A stretch of DNA of 64,000 bases from Mangifera indica (GCF_011075055.1 NC_058154.1:5691501-5755500); one strand, 5' to 3'; positions 10,732-23,770 are shown, numbered from the stretch's first letter. The notes: a model not told the origin generated them from the sequence alone. Program-made: numbers and translations.

Positions 10732-11550
10732 AACCTAACATATCGATCAATTCTCGAAAAAGAAAATAGGCTCACTGGAAGCAACATCATTTATTGGTAC
10801 AAAAATCTTCAGATTATTCTACGTCAGAAGAATAGACTATCTATCCTTGACGGGTTTTGCCCTAAGCCTAGTTCCGATGCCACCTAGGAGTAAAATGATA
10901 CTTTTAACAAGTATCTTGATGACTCTATAGAAGTTTGGTGCCTCATGTTGACTTCTATGTCACGTGAACTTAAAAAACAACATGAGGAAATGGATGTGCT
11001 ATCCATACTTGCACACCTTCGAGAGTTATATAACACTTGTGTAAAGGTTGAATGATATGAGGTGTTAAGTGTACTATTTGATAGTAAACTCTCTGAGGAA
11101 GGACAAGTTGGCTTTTATTTGGTCAAGATGATTGGCTACATTGAATGGTTGGCGAGCTTAGGCTTCATTATAGACAATAAGTTTACCATTAACCTAGTGC
11201 TAAAATCTCTCCCTAAATTGTGGGCTAATTTCATCAAGAATTTTAACCTAAACAAAAAGGAGAAAACCCTTGAAAAGTTGTTATATATGCATAGATAAGC
11301 TGAACAAGAAGTACGAAAGATAGCTTCAACTAATCCACTTGTGGTTAAAGTTCAAGTATCAAAAGTCAAGGCTTAGGGCAAAAACAAAACTAAGGCTAAA
11401 CCCAAGCCCAATGCAAAGAAGCAACCTAATACTACTGCTCAACCTACAAATAATGTAGGGAAGGGAAAGGTTGTCTGTTTCTATTGTGGTAAGACAAGTA
11501 ATTGGAAGAGACATTGCAAGGTCTTTTAAAAAAAAAACAAGAAGAAAACT
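10732..11550 (+). pseudogene. Copia gag with zinc knuckle, decayed
   Basis: The plus strand reads LTGSN then IILRQKNRLSILDG, LDDSIEVWCLMLTSM, a helical segment with IGYIEWLASLGF and LVLKSLPKLW, a Lys-rich linker and CFYCGKTSNWKRHCKVF. This is the order of the capsid/nucleocapsid part of plant Copia polyproteins with a UBN2-like gag. Several stops interrupt it (near 10890, 11052, 11296, 11374 and 11527). The CCHC knuckle has Asn where the His should be. The longest open piece is 11062-11298. It probably belongs to the element with the LTR at 8787. Confidence 0.85.
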
Positions 11551-11629
11551 GTTAAAACCTCTACTTCAAGTATGTTTTATCATTTAGATAAATAATTCTC
11601 CTTGTTCATCTTGGGTTGTAGACCTAGTT

Positions 11630-11800
11630 GGTATACAAATGTGTGTCAACTAACATGGTTAAAACTTGTAAAGTTGGCACATAATTATGTGTCAGCTAGC
11701 CTGGCTAAGTCTTGTATGACTATCACACAAAATTGTGTTGACCAGTATAGCCACAAACTTGCATGGCTGGCACACATATATTATAAGGAGTCGACCAGCG
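11630..11800. repeat. Degenerate 45-48 bp tandem repeat
   Basis: Three imperfect units share 'catggttaa...cttgta...ttggcacata' type words (starting near 11650, 11697 and 11745). They lie between the end of the gag and the type B LTR. The open frame at 11602-11883 covers them but is not protein-like. Confidence 0.45.
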
Positions 11801-11804
11801 TATG

Positions 11805-12949
11805 CATTTGCACGGTCAATATCTTTCTTACCAAGTGTAGGATTAGCACTTGGTTAATGTATGTTAAAATCGAGTACTCTTAAACTATTGGGCAAACCTA
11901 GTCTATTTGTAATACTTGACCCTAAACACTAGGATTGTTAACAAACAATCCACTCCTTTGAGTTCGATTCAATTCCTTTATGCATGTGACCCATAAACTC
12001 TCTATTGAGTTAACAGTGTTTGAATTTTGGATAAATCTGGGCACATACCAAGATTGGCCTTTAGAAAAACATCATGGCTACCTAGACAATAAAATGTCAG
12101 TAGATATCTCTTAAGCTTTTACAGTATTACAGTTACATGTAATTCAATTCTTTCGTAACCAATATCCCTTAAGACATAAAAGTGTGTTTATCTAAGTAGT
12201 TCCTCATTATGAACTGATATAAATCAATGATTGACTCGGATTAGGCTACAACCTTACCCACTGTGACTACAGATTGAAACAATCATATATGTCATTTAAT
12301 ATTCTCATGTGAGGTATCTTCTTTTATACTCAAGAGTGACAAATCCTTTATCAATCTACTATAACCTCTATATCACATGATATGGCCAATTACTATCTTT
12401 ATAGTTATCCCAATTACGACGACACATTGGATAATGTCAAACCAGACCCATCTTTACATGAAATGGTCTGGTGACCTCAAGTAAAAAGATCACATGTACC
12501 CATGATGTTCAGAGAATTTATTTTATAAACAGTGAAACAACCATCCATATAGATATTCTTTAGTTGGGTCAGTCTAATGGACACGTGTACAAAGTGTACC
12601 TATGTGTTGCATCAAGTTGTTTACAACAACTTTGACATGTGAGAACAATCACCACTTTTAGTGAGGTCACTTAACACTATGATGATCTCATCATCATTGC
12701 GCATGCCCTTATTCATTACAATGTCAAGATTACAGATGTTTTTAGAATGACCACTTAATGTGTACATAAAGTTCTTATGATTAGTTATTTGATCTCTTTG
12801 TCACAATTCTACCATTCTAAGGGCATATTATTCATACAATCATATAAATAAACAATATATGAATTGAATAGCAATAAATCCTTTTATTAATGATTAATAT
12901 AAAATTATATTCACAAATATCAAATTTAATTGGCTCTAGGCCCTTAACA
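11805..12949 (-). mobile_element. Type B LTR, minus orientation, 5' boundary clear
   Basis: The minus strand begins TGTTAAGGGCCTAG at 12949. It aligns by eye with the LTRs at 8239 (minus), 16291 (plus) and 47130 (plus), including 'gcaacacatg' and 'gtgatctttt' words. The far end near 11600-11850 is not certain. 'ctctattgagttaac' near 12000 pairs with 'agctcaatagagaac' near 17235. Confidence 0.65.
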
Positions 12950-12950
12950 A

Positions 12951-12966
12951 GTTTGACATGTCAAAC
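12951..12966. repeat. 16-bp perfect palindrome next to an LTR end
   Basis: GTTTGACATGTCAAAC reads the same on both strands and starts one base beyond the LTR boundary at 12949. Confidence 0.8.
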
Positions 12967-12989
12967 ATAATTAAATCAATGACTAACTT

Positions 12990-13900
12990 TATCTCCATCA
13001 AACATCCAATTACTTGTCAAAACTATAGGTCTCACTTAGAAACATCTAATTACTTGTCACTTCATCTTCATCAGACATCTCAATATTGATCTTTATAATT
13101 GATGTGGACATATCCGCTTTACTATGCCATGTGTAATAAAAAAGTGTGTAGCTCTAGAATCGATTATAACATATAAAGGACAAGAATGAAATTACAATTG
13201 ACTCGTCACTATTGATGGGTTAGCCCCGACTTGAGTTTGTGAGGTGTCAACATGCCAGCTTGTCTTCCCCCAATTTTTTTCTTTATGATGGTTAGTGCAA
13301 TTGTTGTTGTTGTTATGCACTCTCTAGCAAAATGATCAGGTTGCTTGTACCTATAACACAACCTCTGATCGACCATACACTCACTGACATGTCTACACCC
13401 ATATCTATGACATGCAAGTGGATTATCTCTCCTCTGTTGATCCTCATATCTCTATTTCTTGCTATTCTAGTTCTTTTTATAATACCCAGACTAGAAGCTC
13501 TTCTTGCCTCTATACTTTACGTTACCCTCTTCATGGTTGCTACAATCTTCATTACCATCTGTAACTACCTAATTTAGCCTCTAGGTTGGGGCTATTGAAC
13601 AGGGTTGATATGGTAAACCCTTATTTCTAGTCGTCCTCATGACCATTGATCTCAATGCCTTAATCAGGGCCTTTGTATATGAATTAAGGGCATAGTCTCC
13701 CATCTTGCCTTTATCTATGCTAACCACTCATAGAGCATACATGGCCAAAGTATTAAATCTAGTGGATACTCCTTAACTATAATGGAACCCTGTTTCAAGT
13801 TAATAAACTCCTATATTCAAATATACACGAGGTTTGCTAATAATACTCTCTCTCAAATGCCTTTATGAAATTAACCTAAGTCATGTTTAAAGCTTAGTGG
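12990..13900 (-). pseudogene. Gypsy gag fragment with two zinc-finger-like motifs
   Basis: The minus strand reads CHRYGCRHVSEC followed by CYRYKQPDHFAREC at about 13310-13410. These correspond to the two cysteine-rich motifs of Tekay/Del-type chromovirus gag. In the second, one Cys of the CCHC is Tyr. The same pair occurs near 34790-34870 in the larger Gypsy element, so this is a fragment of the same or a sister family. The flanking gag is scrambled by stops. The plus-strand open frame at 13332-13577 is its shadow. Confidence 0.7.
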
Positions 13901-13904
13901 GTCT

Positions 13905-15360
13905 TATGTGAATGATCAAATGGGCAAAGAGAGAGGGGTGAATTAGACTTTTAAAACTATTTATACCAATTTAAATAATTAATGCAATTGAGCCCATATA
14001 ATGAACGTTGACAAATTTTTAATAGAATATAGAAAGATGTCAAGAATTGATTCAAATAATCAATGCAAACAAGATTACATAGAACACAAAATAAAAAGTA
14101 AAAGGATTAGAAAAGCAAACACAAGATATATAGTAGTTCGACGTAATCAAACTTATGTCCACTCCTCCAAACTATCTTCTTTGGAGTATTTTACTAATAC
14201 TTGATTGACAAAACCACAACCAAATTTCTCTTCACAATACCAATAGTTTCCAAGGTATTATTAACCTCTGTAAGAACTAGACCTCAACTTCTTTCTCTAA
14301 GAATCTTTGGCCTCACCAAGAGTGAAATTCATTCTTTAATAATATGAATTTATACAAAAAAGTTCAAAACTCTCTCTAAGAGTATATATAAAAGTTTTAA
14401 CTTAGTCTAACCTAGTATAAATGAATTCAAGAAATGAATAAGTAAAGGTTTTGATCAAAGAGAAAGATTTTCAATTGAATAACTTAATAATGTTTTGCTT
14501 CAAATTTATGAAAATTTTAGCTTGCCAAAGTTGTTCCCAAGTGGATTTTATTGAGTTTATATAAGAAAAAAAAAAAGGAAAGTAACTGTTATGCACAAAA
14601 CTAGTTCGTTTTAGTTTTTTAAAAAACATAGAATTTGGTTAACCAAATATCAATCAGATGTGACGTGGAACTTCTATGACATCTATGTAGCAATAGCCAT
14701 TAGAATGTCCATCTCTTGATTCTGTCAATCGGATGGAATTTGGTCGACTAATTTTTTAAAGCCAAAATACATGCCTTTTAGATAATTTGATAACCACTAA
14801 TTGAAAAATTCAGCTAGTCAATTTGGTCAACTGAGTTTCTTTGCTTGACCCGTAAAGTTTTGAAATTATAGTTTTCTCCTAAAACTTTGAAAATGGCAAT
14901 CTAACCCATTTCGGAAAACTCTTTCAAAACTAACTTTGAGATATGAAATTTTAGTCTACAGAACTTCATAATTTCAAATGAGTTATTAGAATTTGATAAA
15001 AACTGGCTTAGTGCATTAAGTTTCAAAATCCAAAATTTTGAAAGATATAGAAACAAATTTTTGAGAGAGCTTTCACATGCAATTAAATATTCTAATCAAG
15101 ACTAATGTTTCAAAATTACCAAAAAAATCTAACTAGACTTGAGTTTTTCTTCAAATCTTCAAGAATTTTTCATATGAATCTTGTTTTTGATTTTCATCTT
15201 GATACTCTTTCAAGTGCGTTAGATAAATTCTTACAATTTAAATTAACACTCAAGTAAAGTCATTAATCAATATGCTTAGGACATATTAGATTGTTATTAT
15301 TAAAATAAAAGCATGATGACTCCATTAGTCAAGAATCTCCCCTCTTTTGATGATGACACA
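13905..15360 (-). mobile_element. Copia-type LTR-like region
   Basis: The block from 'gagaggggtgaattagac' near 13930 through 'tagttcgacgtaatcaaacttatgtccact' to 'ctcccctcttttgatgatgaca' near 15335 has the wording typical of LTRs of plant Sirevirus/Tork-type Copia elements. No coding signal is present, TG/CA ends were not fixed, and no partner LTR was found. Confidence 0.45.
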
Positions 15361-16290
15361 CATATATACACTTCAAGAAATTTTAAAAAATATGTTAATA
15401 AATGTATTTCCTTGAAATTAAGGAAAACCTTGATTTTTAAGAAAAATTTATAAGAGTTTGCTTTAAAAAAAAGCAAGTTTCCTCATTCTAAATATATCCA
15501 CCATAAACAAATGACAATTCAATCCATATCAATATCAAATTTCCATATCATTCACAAAATCTTACAATTTTTATATCATTCTCTCATCAACTATCAAATA
15601 TTCACATCTATCAAATATTACATTTCATACATCTATAATTAAATATAAAATATAACATTCATCTTCTTTTCCTTTGTTATTATCAAAAAGAAATTAGCGA
15701 AATATATAGTCAATAAGACAAAAGAAAACTAAAAAACTATGAACACATAGAAATTATCACTGAAACATCCAAATATAGTCATCAAAGCACAATCCATGAA
15801 AACAATATCTAAATAAGCATAAGCATCAAAACAAGAGCACTAAAGTCCAAACATCAAATCATGTGAAAAGTCCAAATACGCCTAAAAAAAAAGAGGGAAA
15901 AAAAGATAAACTAAGATAGAGGAGGCAGGCAATGAAAAATCTGAATTATACCTCCCATGAACTTAATGCAAAGATTGGCAATGCTAGCATAAACATCAAT
16001 AATATCAAGGTGAACCTCAACATGAAGACTCATAAGCTTAAAAGATAAGACATAGATAGGATCAACGATTAAAGTGTTTTGCCTTAACAAAAGAACTAGC
16101 TCCAATAGCCATCCTAGGTCTCTTGCTTATAGCACAATCCTATAACTCAAAAAACTCTTAGTCCTCATGTTTATCTAATTGGTCCTCATGCTCTTTATCA
16201 TCATCAACATCATCACCAACACTACTAGTATTAACATTATCATTAAAATCATCAAGAGCCTAGTGCTCAACATTAACATTAGGGGCCCAA
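15361..16290 (-). other. Unassigned retroelement-like DNA with an acidic open segment
   Basis: The first half is AT-rich without protein signal. From about 16290 to 15911 the minus strand reads an acidic stretch (DDFNDN... VGDDVDDDKEHEDQLD), then FVKAKHF and KLMSLHVEVHLDIIDVY, with frame breaks. It recalls the poorly conserved extra ORFs of some plant LTR elements, but I cannot name a family. Confidence 0.3.
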
Positions 16291-17880
16291 CCTATTAAGG
16301 TAGTACTTTAGAGCCAATCAAATATGTGTATTTCTAATTGAATATTTATTTATTATTAATAAAGTTTTTATCATTTATTCATATTTATGCGTAGGAATTA
16401 TGTTTATAAAAATGATGTCCTTAGAATTATAGAACCGTGTTGATAGGATCAGATGACTGATTATGGGAATCTATTAACACATTAGACGGTTATTTTAAAA
16501 ATGTCTATAATCTTGACATTACTTTGACCAAAGACATAGGTAATGGAGATAAGATTGTCATAATGTTGATCAATTCGATAAAAAGATGACATAGTTCCTA
16601 CATGTTAAAGTTGTTAGTTGATAACTTAATGTAACACATGGGTGCACGTTCTAGATATGTTCATTAAACTAACTCGACTTGAGGATTTCCATACAAATGG
16701 TTTCTCCAATGTCTATAGAATGAATCCTCTAACTTACAGGTACATGTGATTTTTCGATTTGAGGTAACTAGATAATCTCGTATAAGGATTGATATGATTT
16801 TATGCCACTCAATGTGTCATTGTATAAGGAGTAATCATAAAGGTGGTTATTGGTTGTTCTAAGATTTATATGAAGGCTATGATGGATTGATAAACTCTTA
16901 AGCACTAAATAAGATATCTTTGATAAGAAGACTAAAAGACATTAATGACCAGTAAAATCTGTAGCCATAGTAGGATTGGGTCAAAGCCCAATCTGAATCG
17001 TTTGATCATTGATAGATATCAATTCATATCAAAGAGTTATTAAGATAGACACAAATTCATGTTTTAGTCTCAAGAGAAATCGGTTGATGAAAATATTGTA
17101 TTGTATGTAACCATGCAGTTGACAAGCTTATAGTTATTCGCTAACACTTTATTCATTAGGCGATCATAATGCCTTGTTAAAAGCCAATCATGGTCTGTGT
17201 CCAAATTTAACCTAAATCTAGATACCGCTAGCTCAATAGAGAACTTATGGGTCTTACACATGTAAGGAGTTATTTGAACTCTAAAGGCATAAGATTATCT
17301 GAGATGAATATGACTTGGATTTTTGGTTGATGGTTTTAAGTCTTTGGAGGTCTTTGGACCTTAAGTATTTTTTGCAAGAGTTAAGGACCAAAGTGTAATA
17401 ATAATGGATTATTTAGGTTGAGGCAATATTGTAAATGGATTAGGCTTGTCTTTTTGGATTGAATATGTCAAGTTTGACTTTTTTTAGAGTATGAACAATC
17501 ATTCATCTTCTATGAATGCCTATTCATCCAAATGTGAATTTGGATAATCTTATCTAAAACCCTTGCCATATTTGCAATAGAAAATCCGAGATTATGCAAA
17601 TTTGTTCTTCGTAAGGATAAAAGAATAAATGGTCGTTCATGTGCCATTAATGGCAGTTCATAGTGTCTCTATAAATAATAATATGATTTCACAGTTTGTA
17701 ATCTTTTGCCATTTTTGCAAAGTGAACACTTATCAACATGATACACTCTCCCCATTCACATGTCCTAGTAGACCTCTGTGAACTTTTTTGACCTTCTCTC
17801 ATTTATGTTTTGTGTGGATACCCAAGTGAATAAGTCTATTGCCACTTAAAGATGAAGAAGCTGTCAAAACGTAGGAATTG
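16291..17880 (+). mobile_element. Type B LTR, plus orientation
   Basis: From 'tattaaggtagtac' onward the sequence follows the same order of words as the LTRs at 47130 (plus) and 12949 (minus): 'aacacattagac', 'gtaacacatgggtgcac', 'gtacatgtgat', 'tagctcaatagagaac'. Divergence is high. The 3' end near 17880-17900 is approximate and no primer site follows it. Confidence 0.6.
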
Positions 17881-17989
17881 TGCTTAATAATGCCCTATTG
17901 TTGGGAATGTCATGTTCATGTTATTGCTAATTGGTCAGCAACTTGGTTTCTCTTATGTTACTTACCCCAAAATTGCTTATACAATTCAT

Positions 17990-19711
17990 TTGGTGTGACA
18001 ACCTCTTGAGAATTACTACCCTCCAAAGGAATATGTTGCCAATTAGACCATTTGAGTATGTATTTATTTCAACACACGTAATAGATCTCATAAAATCTTT
18101 AAATAAAACATCATTTATTAATCTTTGAAAATTATGAAAATACCCTTTGAAACACATACATTAGAAGCATACAAAAAATGTTCAAACATGAAAATAAACT
18201 AATAAGTTATAAGTAGGTTTAGCCAATATATAAACCAAATAAAGAACATAAACTAAAAACATTTAGTAAATGATGGAAATACCTTTCTCATCTCTATGCT
18301 CGCGAACCACCAGTCGTCCCACAGTTGTCACGATCAAAAGCACTTACATATATGAAAGTAGAGGTGTGAGTTATAAAACACTCAGTAAGTAAAAGACTCT
18401 ATTACTAACTTTTTTAGAATTTCTAAAATACCCTTAGTCTTGACTGATACTATCTCTGTCATATGAAATTAGGCATCAAACTCCTATAAAATGATGATGG
18501 GTCTTATGTCTCATCTCTATGCTCATACTAAACTCAAGAATGTCTATGCTATATGCTTGAACTATCAAGTCAAACTATAACCCACTTGGTCACTATAGAA
18601 CCACTTCCCAAATTTCTAACTGGTGTGACTTCAAAAGCTCTAAGGTTGACTAAGTCCTATTCGATTACTAATAAACCACTCCTCGAATTCCTAACTAGTG
18701 TGATCCTACAATCTATCGATGAAAGTATCATAATCTGAAAACTATGTTTATAGCTGTATATTAGGTCTGATCAAACTAGATTAAATACAAAGATTTAAAC
18801 ATGTGATCTCTTTCTCTATTTCACTACACCTAAACATGATCTTAACTAGGCTCTTTTATGAGCAAATAACCTATTATAGGTATGAAGTCCTCCTATAGAC
18901 ATATCTTACTACGGTTGATGTAGGGAATAGGTACTCACGGTACCCTCTCATAATGATTTTATAATGTCTAGCATGTATATATCTCAAGCCTTAACTCAAC
19001 TCAGGCTTGTACTTGCTTTCACCTAAAGCATATCTCGTGTCTTACTAAAATTTCATCTCTTAGGCACATATTCGATCTCTAGCCTAGTTCATTTTCTCTT
19101 TTCTTTCTTTTGCATTTATTACACGGGCATGTCCTTTAAGACACATGGGTGTATCCCCTTTTAGACATACACGACCTTCTTCCTCATGGCCTCTCCTAAT
19201 GTAACATTTTCTTATATACACGAGGATCTATCTTACTAACACGAGCATGTGCCATCTTGATAGTTTAGTACACTTTCCATTTTTGCATACATCTCGACCG
19301 CACTATTTATTAGGGGTTTTTCGATCATTTCACCCCACACATGGTTGTGTTAAAGTCATTCACAAGCAACCTCAATGCCCTAGTTGACCTTTTAATGGTC
19401 AACGACGAACAATCTATTGTCGAAATGCCAAAAAACTTATTATAAATTATGGGCATCAAGCACACAGGCATGTGTCCCATACCACATGATTGTGTGTCAA
19501 ATCCAAAATGCAAAAAGCACAACTATTTCATACCTTAACTTGGTCTCTGTGGGAGTCTCACCTCACTCAGCAAATTATTACGTTTCCATTACAATTTTAT
19601 ACATAAAAGAGTGTCTATAATTCATGCCTAATAGTCCAAAACTCACATAAACATATTTGTAGTCATAAAAGTACATGGCAGCAAGAGTAACTTTCCTAAT
19701 TTCAACCTCAA

Positions 19712-19758
<47 letters not shown>

Positions 19759-19935
19759 TTAGTTTATGCATTTTGGGTAAGGATAAAAAAAATCCCTAAA
19801 ATACAGCAATCGGTCCTTTTAAAAACTAGAATCACGCAACACCATACATAGGCGTATACCTCACAATACACGATTATGTATCGTGTAATTCAAATTTTAT
19901 GTGAAAATTACTCTACCACCTTGAGTTTTGAGGAG
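17990..19935 (-). mobile_element. Gypsy-type LTR-like region
   Basis: This stretch has no coding signal. It contains words shared with plant Ty3/Gypsy LTRs: 'gagttataaaacactcagtaagtaaa' near 18369 (compare the LTR at about 30150) and repeated 'acacgggcatgt/cacacaggcatgtgtccc' phrases at 19120-19480. Boundaries are not defined. The small open frames in it do not look like proteins. Confidence 0.4.
19714..19753. repeat. (CT)n microsatellite, about 20 units
   Basis: Uninterrupted CT dinucleotides run from 19714 to 19753 inside the LTR-like region. Confidence 0.95.
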
Positions 19936-19972
19936 GGTGTTAGCATAATAACATCAATCATAGCATGACTTG

Positions 19973-20332
19973 TGTTGTGCAGTAGAAATACAAAACACAA
20001 CTTCTATGCTATTGAATATAATAAATAATTAAAGCAGAAAATAAAATACAGAAAAAAAAGAAAGAGAACACAAGAATTTACGAGGTTCAGTAAATGTACC
20101 TACGTCCTCGGCGCCGCTGACTACTTTCACTATCTTCAAAGAATAGTTACAAAGGAAAAATAAACTATTAGAGATCCCTAATAATAGGATTCTCTCAATA
20201 CAATTGTATTTGACTACAACTGTCTTAGGGATGGTTTTGAACTAAAATTAAAGCCTCTATTTATAGCCTTTAGTAAAATACAAAGAGATTAAATTAATAG
20301 ATGTGGGATATAAAGAGCCACTTATTTCAACA
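19973..20332 (-). repeat. 3' LTR of the Copia element (left copy)
   Basis: This is a 360-bp terminal repeat with TG/CA ends (TGTTGTGCAG to TTATTTCAACA). It matches 23771-24132 nearly throughout, including the 'cctcggcgccgctgac' block. Confidence 0.95.
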
Positions 20333-20339
20333 ATCTCCA

Positions 20340-23300
20340 TCTTGACGATTTAGCGAGTCCCACCAAATTTCCTCTATACTTTCTTCTTCAGCGACGACTT
20401 CAAATGCGCTTTTCGGCACAATTTAAGCTGGCATGATATTGATCTAGTTCAAACAATGATTGAACTTGATCGTTGGTCATCATATCTATAGGGTTCTCAG
20501 CAATCTCAACATACAATAATAGATAAATGAAAAACCCATCTTGTAGCCTACGAAAATATACACAATTATCATACTTGTTTCTTGTGTACCTATACTCCAT
20601 CATAAATTGATCAAATCGCTTATACCACTGTCTTGGTAACTGTTTTAGTCCATAAAGTGATCTCTTCAATTTGCAAACCTAATTTTCTTTATCAGCAACC
20701 TTAAATCCTTCAGGCTGAGTCATGTAGATTTCCTCTTTCAAATTACCATGTAAAAATGCAGTTTTCACATCAAGTTGAACTAGTTCAAGATTCAATTGTG
20801 CTACCAAGGCCAACAAAATTCTAATAGAGGAATGCTTAAAAACTGGAGAAAATACCTCATCAATCCTTTCCTTTTGAGCATAGCCTTTTGCTACCAACCT
20901 TGCCTTGTAGCGAATATCTTCTTTGTTAGGAAATCCATCTTTTCTTGCATACACCCACTTGCATCAAATTGTCTTTTTATGTTTTGGCAATTGAACTAAC
21001 TGCCAAGTTTCATTCTTCTGAAGGGATTGTAATTCCTCATCCATGGCTTTCTTCCACTTTTCAGCTTTTAGACTTTTGACTGTTTTTTTATAAGTGGAAG
21101 GAATATCATCATCTACAATTGGAAGTGTATAGGCCACCATATCAGCAAATCGAGCAGGCTTACGTATTTCTCATTTTAGCCTATGTGATGCAATTGATTC
21201 TTGTTGCTGTTGAGGTTCTTGGGTTGAAACCTCTTCATCTTCACTTTCTTTCTCTGCCACTAGAGTATCACTATCATTTTCAATAACTCTAACTAGGTTT
21301 ATTGTTGTGATTATCTCAAACTCCACCTATTATGGAATACACTCCACCTGTTGTTGAGTATCATCGGTCTTCTTTGTTACCTTCTTTAACATGGCAGATT
21401 CATCAAAGGTAACATCCCTACTGTGAACGATTTTCTTCAACTTTGGACACCAAAGACGATATCCTTTCACTCCAGAACTAATCCCCATAAAGATTGCTTT
21501 CTTAGCTCTTGGATCTAATTTAGACTCCCTTGTATGATAATAGGCAGTCAAACCAAACACATGTAAGGAATCATAGTCATTAACAGGTTTTCCAAACCAT
21601 ACCTCAAGGGGTGATTTCCCTTCAATTGTAGTGGATGGTAAACGATTAATGAGATAACATGCATATGTAACAGCCTCAGCCCAAAATGGTTTGCCCAACC
21701 CAGCATTGGACAACATACATCTAACCTTCTCCAACAAGGTTCGATTCATGTGTTCAGCCACCCCATTCTGTTGTGGTGTTCTTTTAACTGAGAAATGACG
21801 TACAATACCTTCAGCCTGGCAAACTTTAAAAAACGGATCACTAGTATACTCACCACTATTATCAGTTCTTCGTCGTTTGATCTTTCTGCTAATCTGAGTT
21901 TCAACCATTTTATCCATTTCAGGAAAACACCTAATACGTCATTCTTCTTCTTTAAAGTGTACACTCACGTCCTTCTAGAAAAGTCATCAACAAAAGTAAC
22001 AAAGTAGTGTCTACCTCCTAAAGAAGCTGTTTTAGTAGGTCCCCACATATCAGAGTGAACATAATCCAAAATACCTTTAGTATTATGAATTGCAGTACCA
22101 AATCTTACTTTTGTTTGTTTTCCCAAGACACAATGCTCACAAAAATCTAACTTGCAGGTCTTTGCTCCTTTCAATAAGCCTTGTTTCACCAAATTAAATA
22201 AGGTTTTTTCCCCTACATGTCCCAAACGCATATGCCAAAGTCTGGTTGTTTCATCAACTACATCTTTTCCAGATACTGCAGCTGCTAATCAAAAAACTGT
22301 ACCACCATTATAATAATACAAGTTATTTCTTCTTGTACCTTTCATCACTACAAGGGCATCAGAGATAACTTTTAAGACTCCATCTTGTATTGATACCTTG
22401 AAGCCTTTGGATTCCAAAACTCCCAAAGAGATGAGATTTTTCTTTAACAGTGGTACATGTCGAACGTCTATCAGAACTCTAGTTGATCCATCATGATTCT
22501 TTAAACGGATTGAACCTATCGCCTCAGTTTTGCAAGGACTATCATTACCCATGAAAACAGCTCCACCATTTAGTTTTTCATAATTGAAGAACCATTCCTT
22601 GTGTGGACACATATGATAAGTGCAACCCGAATCTAAAAGCCATTCATCATACTGAGATGTCGTTGGTAGACTGACTAGAGCAAAATCTGACTCATCTTCT
22701 TCAATTTCAGCTACACATGAAACAACTTTGGTCTTCCCTTTCTCTTTCCTTTGTAACTTTGGACAATCTTTCTTCTAATGTACCTTCTCTCGACAGAAAG
22801 CACATTCATCTTTACTAGGTCTTTTATGAGATCTACCCCTTCTTTCTTGCTTTCGACTTTGACTTTGTCCTCTTGCAGTAAGGGCTTCAATAGTTGTCTC
22901 TCTATTCTCTTGTTGATCTTTCTTTCGAATTTCATTATTATTCAAAGCAGCACATACCTCATCATAAGTCACTTTCTCCTTTCCATGAAGTAATGTAATG
23001 CTCAAATGATCCAATTCTTCAGAAAGAGATCCTAGTAGAAGCATTACTTTATCTTCATCTTTGAAGGTTTCATCCAGGTTCAATAAATCAGCTATCAACT
23101 GGTTAAAAATATCAATATGATCATTTATACTTGTACTAGGTTTCAATTGAAGACGGAACAGTCTCTTCTTCAAATAAAGTCTATTCTCATTGCTCTTCTT
23201 CATATACTTGTTCTCTAATGTCTTCCACATTTTACTTGCAGACGTTTCTTTCATGAATGGATATTTCTGCTCTCTACAAAGACACGTACAAATTGTACCA

Positions 23301-23500
23301 CAAGCTTGACGGTTAATCCTCACCCATTCTTTGTCATCCATCTTCTCTAGTTTTTCCTCCTCCAGAGCTATATCAAGATTTTCTTGACACAGGGCGTCCA
23401 TCACCTCACATTGCCACAAGCCCAAATTGTTGCGACCATTAAATTTTTCCACATCAATTTTTGCGGTTGTCACAATTGTCTTTGTTGATGTCGATGCCAT
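20340..23500 (-). pseudogene. Copia gag-pol polyprotein, broken and lacking the RT core and RNase H
   Basis: It starts at ATG 23500. Gag (23500-22710) contains a UBN2-like capsid region and a zinc knuckle CAFCREKVH-stop-KKDC, whose Trp codon has become a stop (22775-22777). Protease DSGCTYHMCP lies near 22630. Integrase shows HMRLGHV and CEHC (HHCC), HSDMWGP, TDNSGEY and QQNGVAEHMNRTLLE (D, D, E). RT begins [11 protein letters not shown] and [11 protein letters not shown], then SLYGLKQ and YLLLYVE. At 20505-20507 the frame jumps from the start of the YVDD motif straight to ENPIDMMT, which is the far C-terminal end of RNase H. More stops occur, for example in the RRT-stop-VYTLK stretch. In the Tnt1 lineage the polyprotein is cleaved by its own protease; this copy cannot supply RT. 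Confidence 0.95.
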
Positions 23501-23758
23501 TTTCTGCTGACTACGTTTTACTTGGTAGATAGTTTTTCAAATAACCATGTTTCACAAATTTATATTCAATAGCTAAAACAAAATTACTATAACCTAGGAT
23601 AGTAGTAAGTGCCCAAAAATGATAATATATGCACCAGGAAAGTACCCAGGAAAAATTGGTGGGGACAAAGCCTCCTTAAAAACCAATCTCCTTAGACAAC
23701 ATTTTCCTAGACATGCACATAACCATATAAATAGCTACTCACTGTCCTAAACCTAGGC

Positions 23759-23769
23759 TCTGATACCAC
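23759..23769 (-). other. Primer-binding site of the Copia element
   Basis: Minus-strand TGGTATCAGAG lies just inside the right LTR, which ends (minus sense) CTGCACAACA. It shows initiator tRNA-Met priming and confirms that the right LTR is the 5' one. Confidence 0.9.
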
Positions 23770-23770
23770 T

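Noticed and set aside
13332..13577. Hydrophobic plus-strand frame that looks like a membrane protein
   Set aside because: It is antisense to the Gypsy gag zinc-finger region.
21795..22007. Plus-strand frame in the Copia integrase region
   Set aside because: Antisense of integrase, whose motifs are clear on the minus strand.
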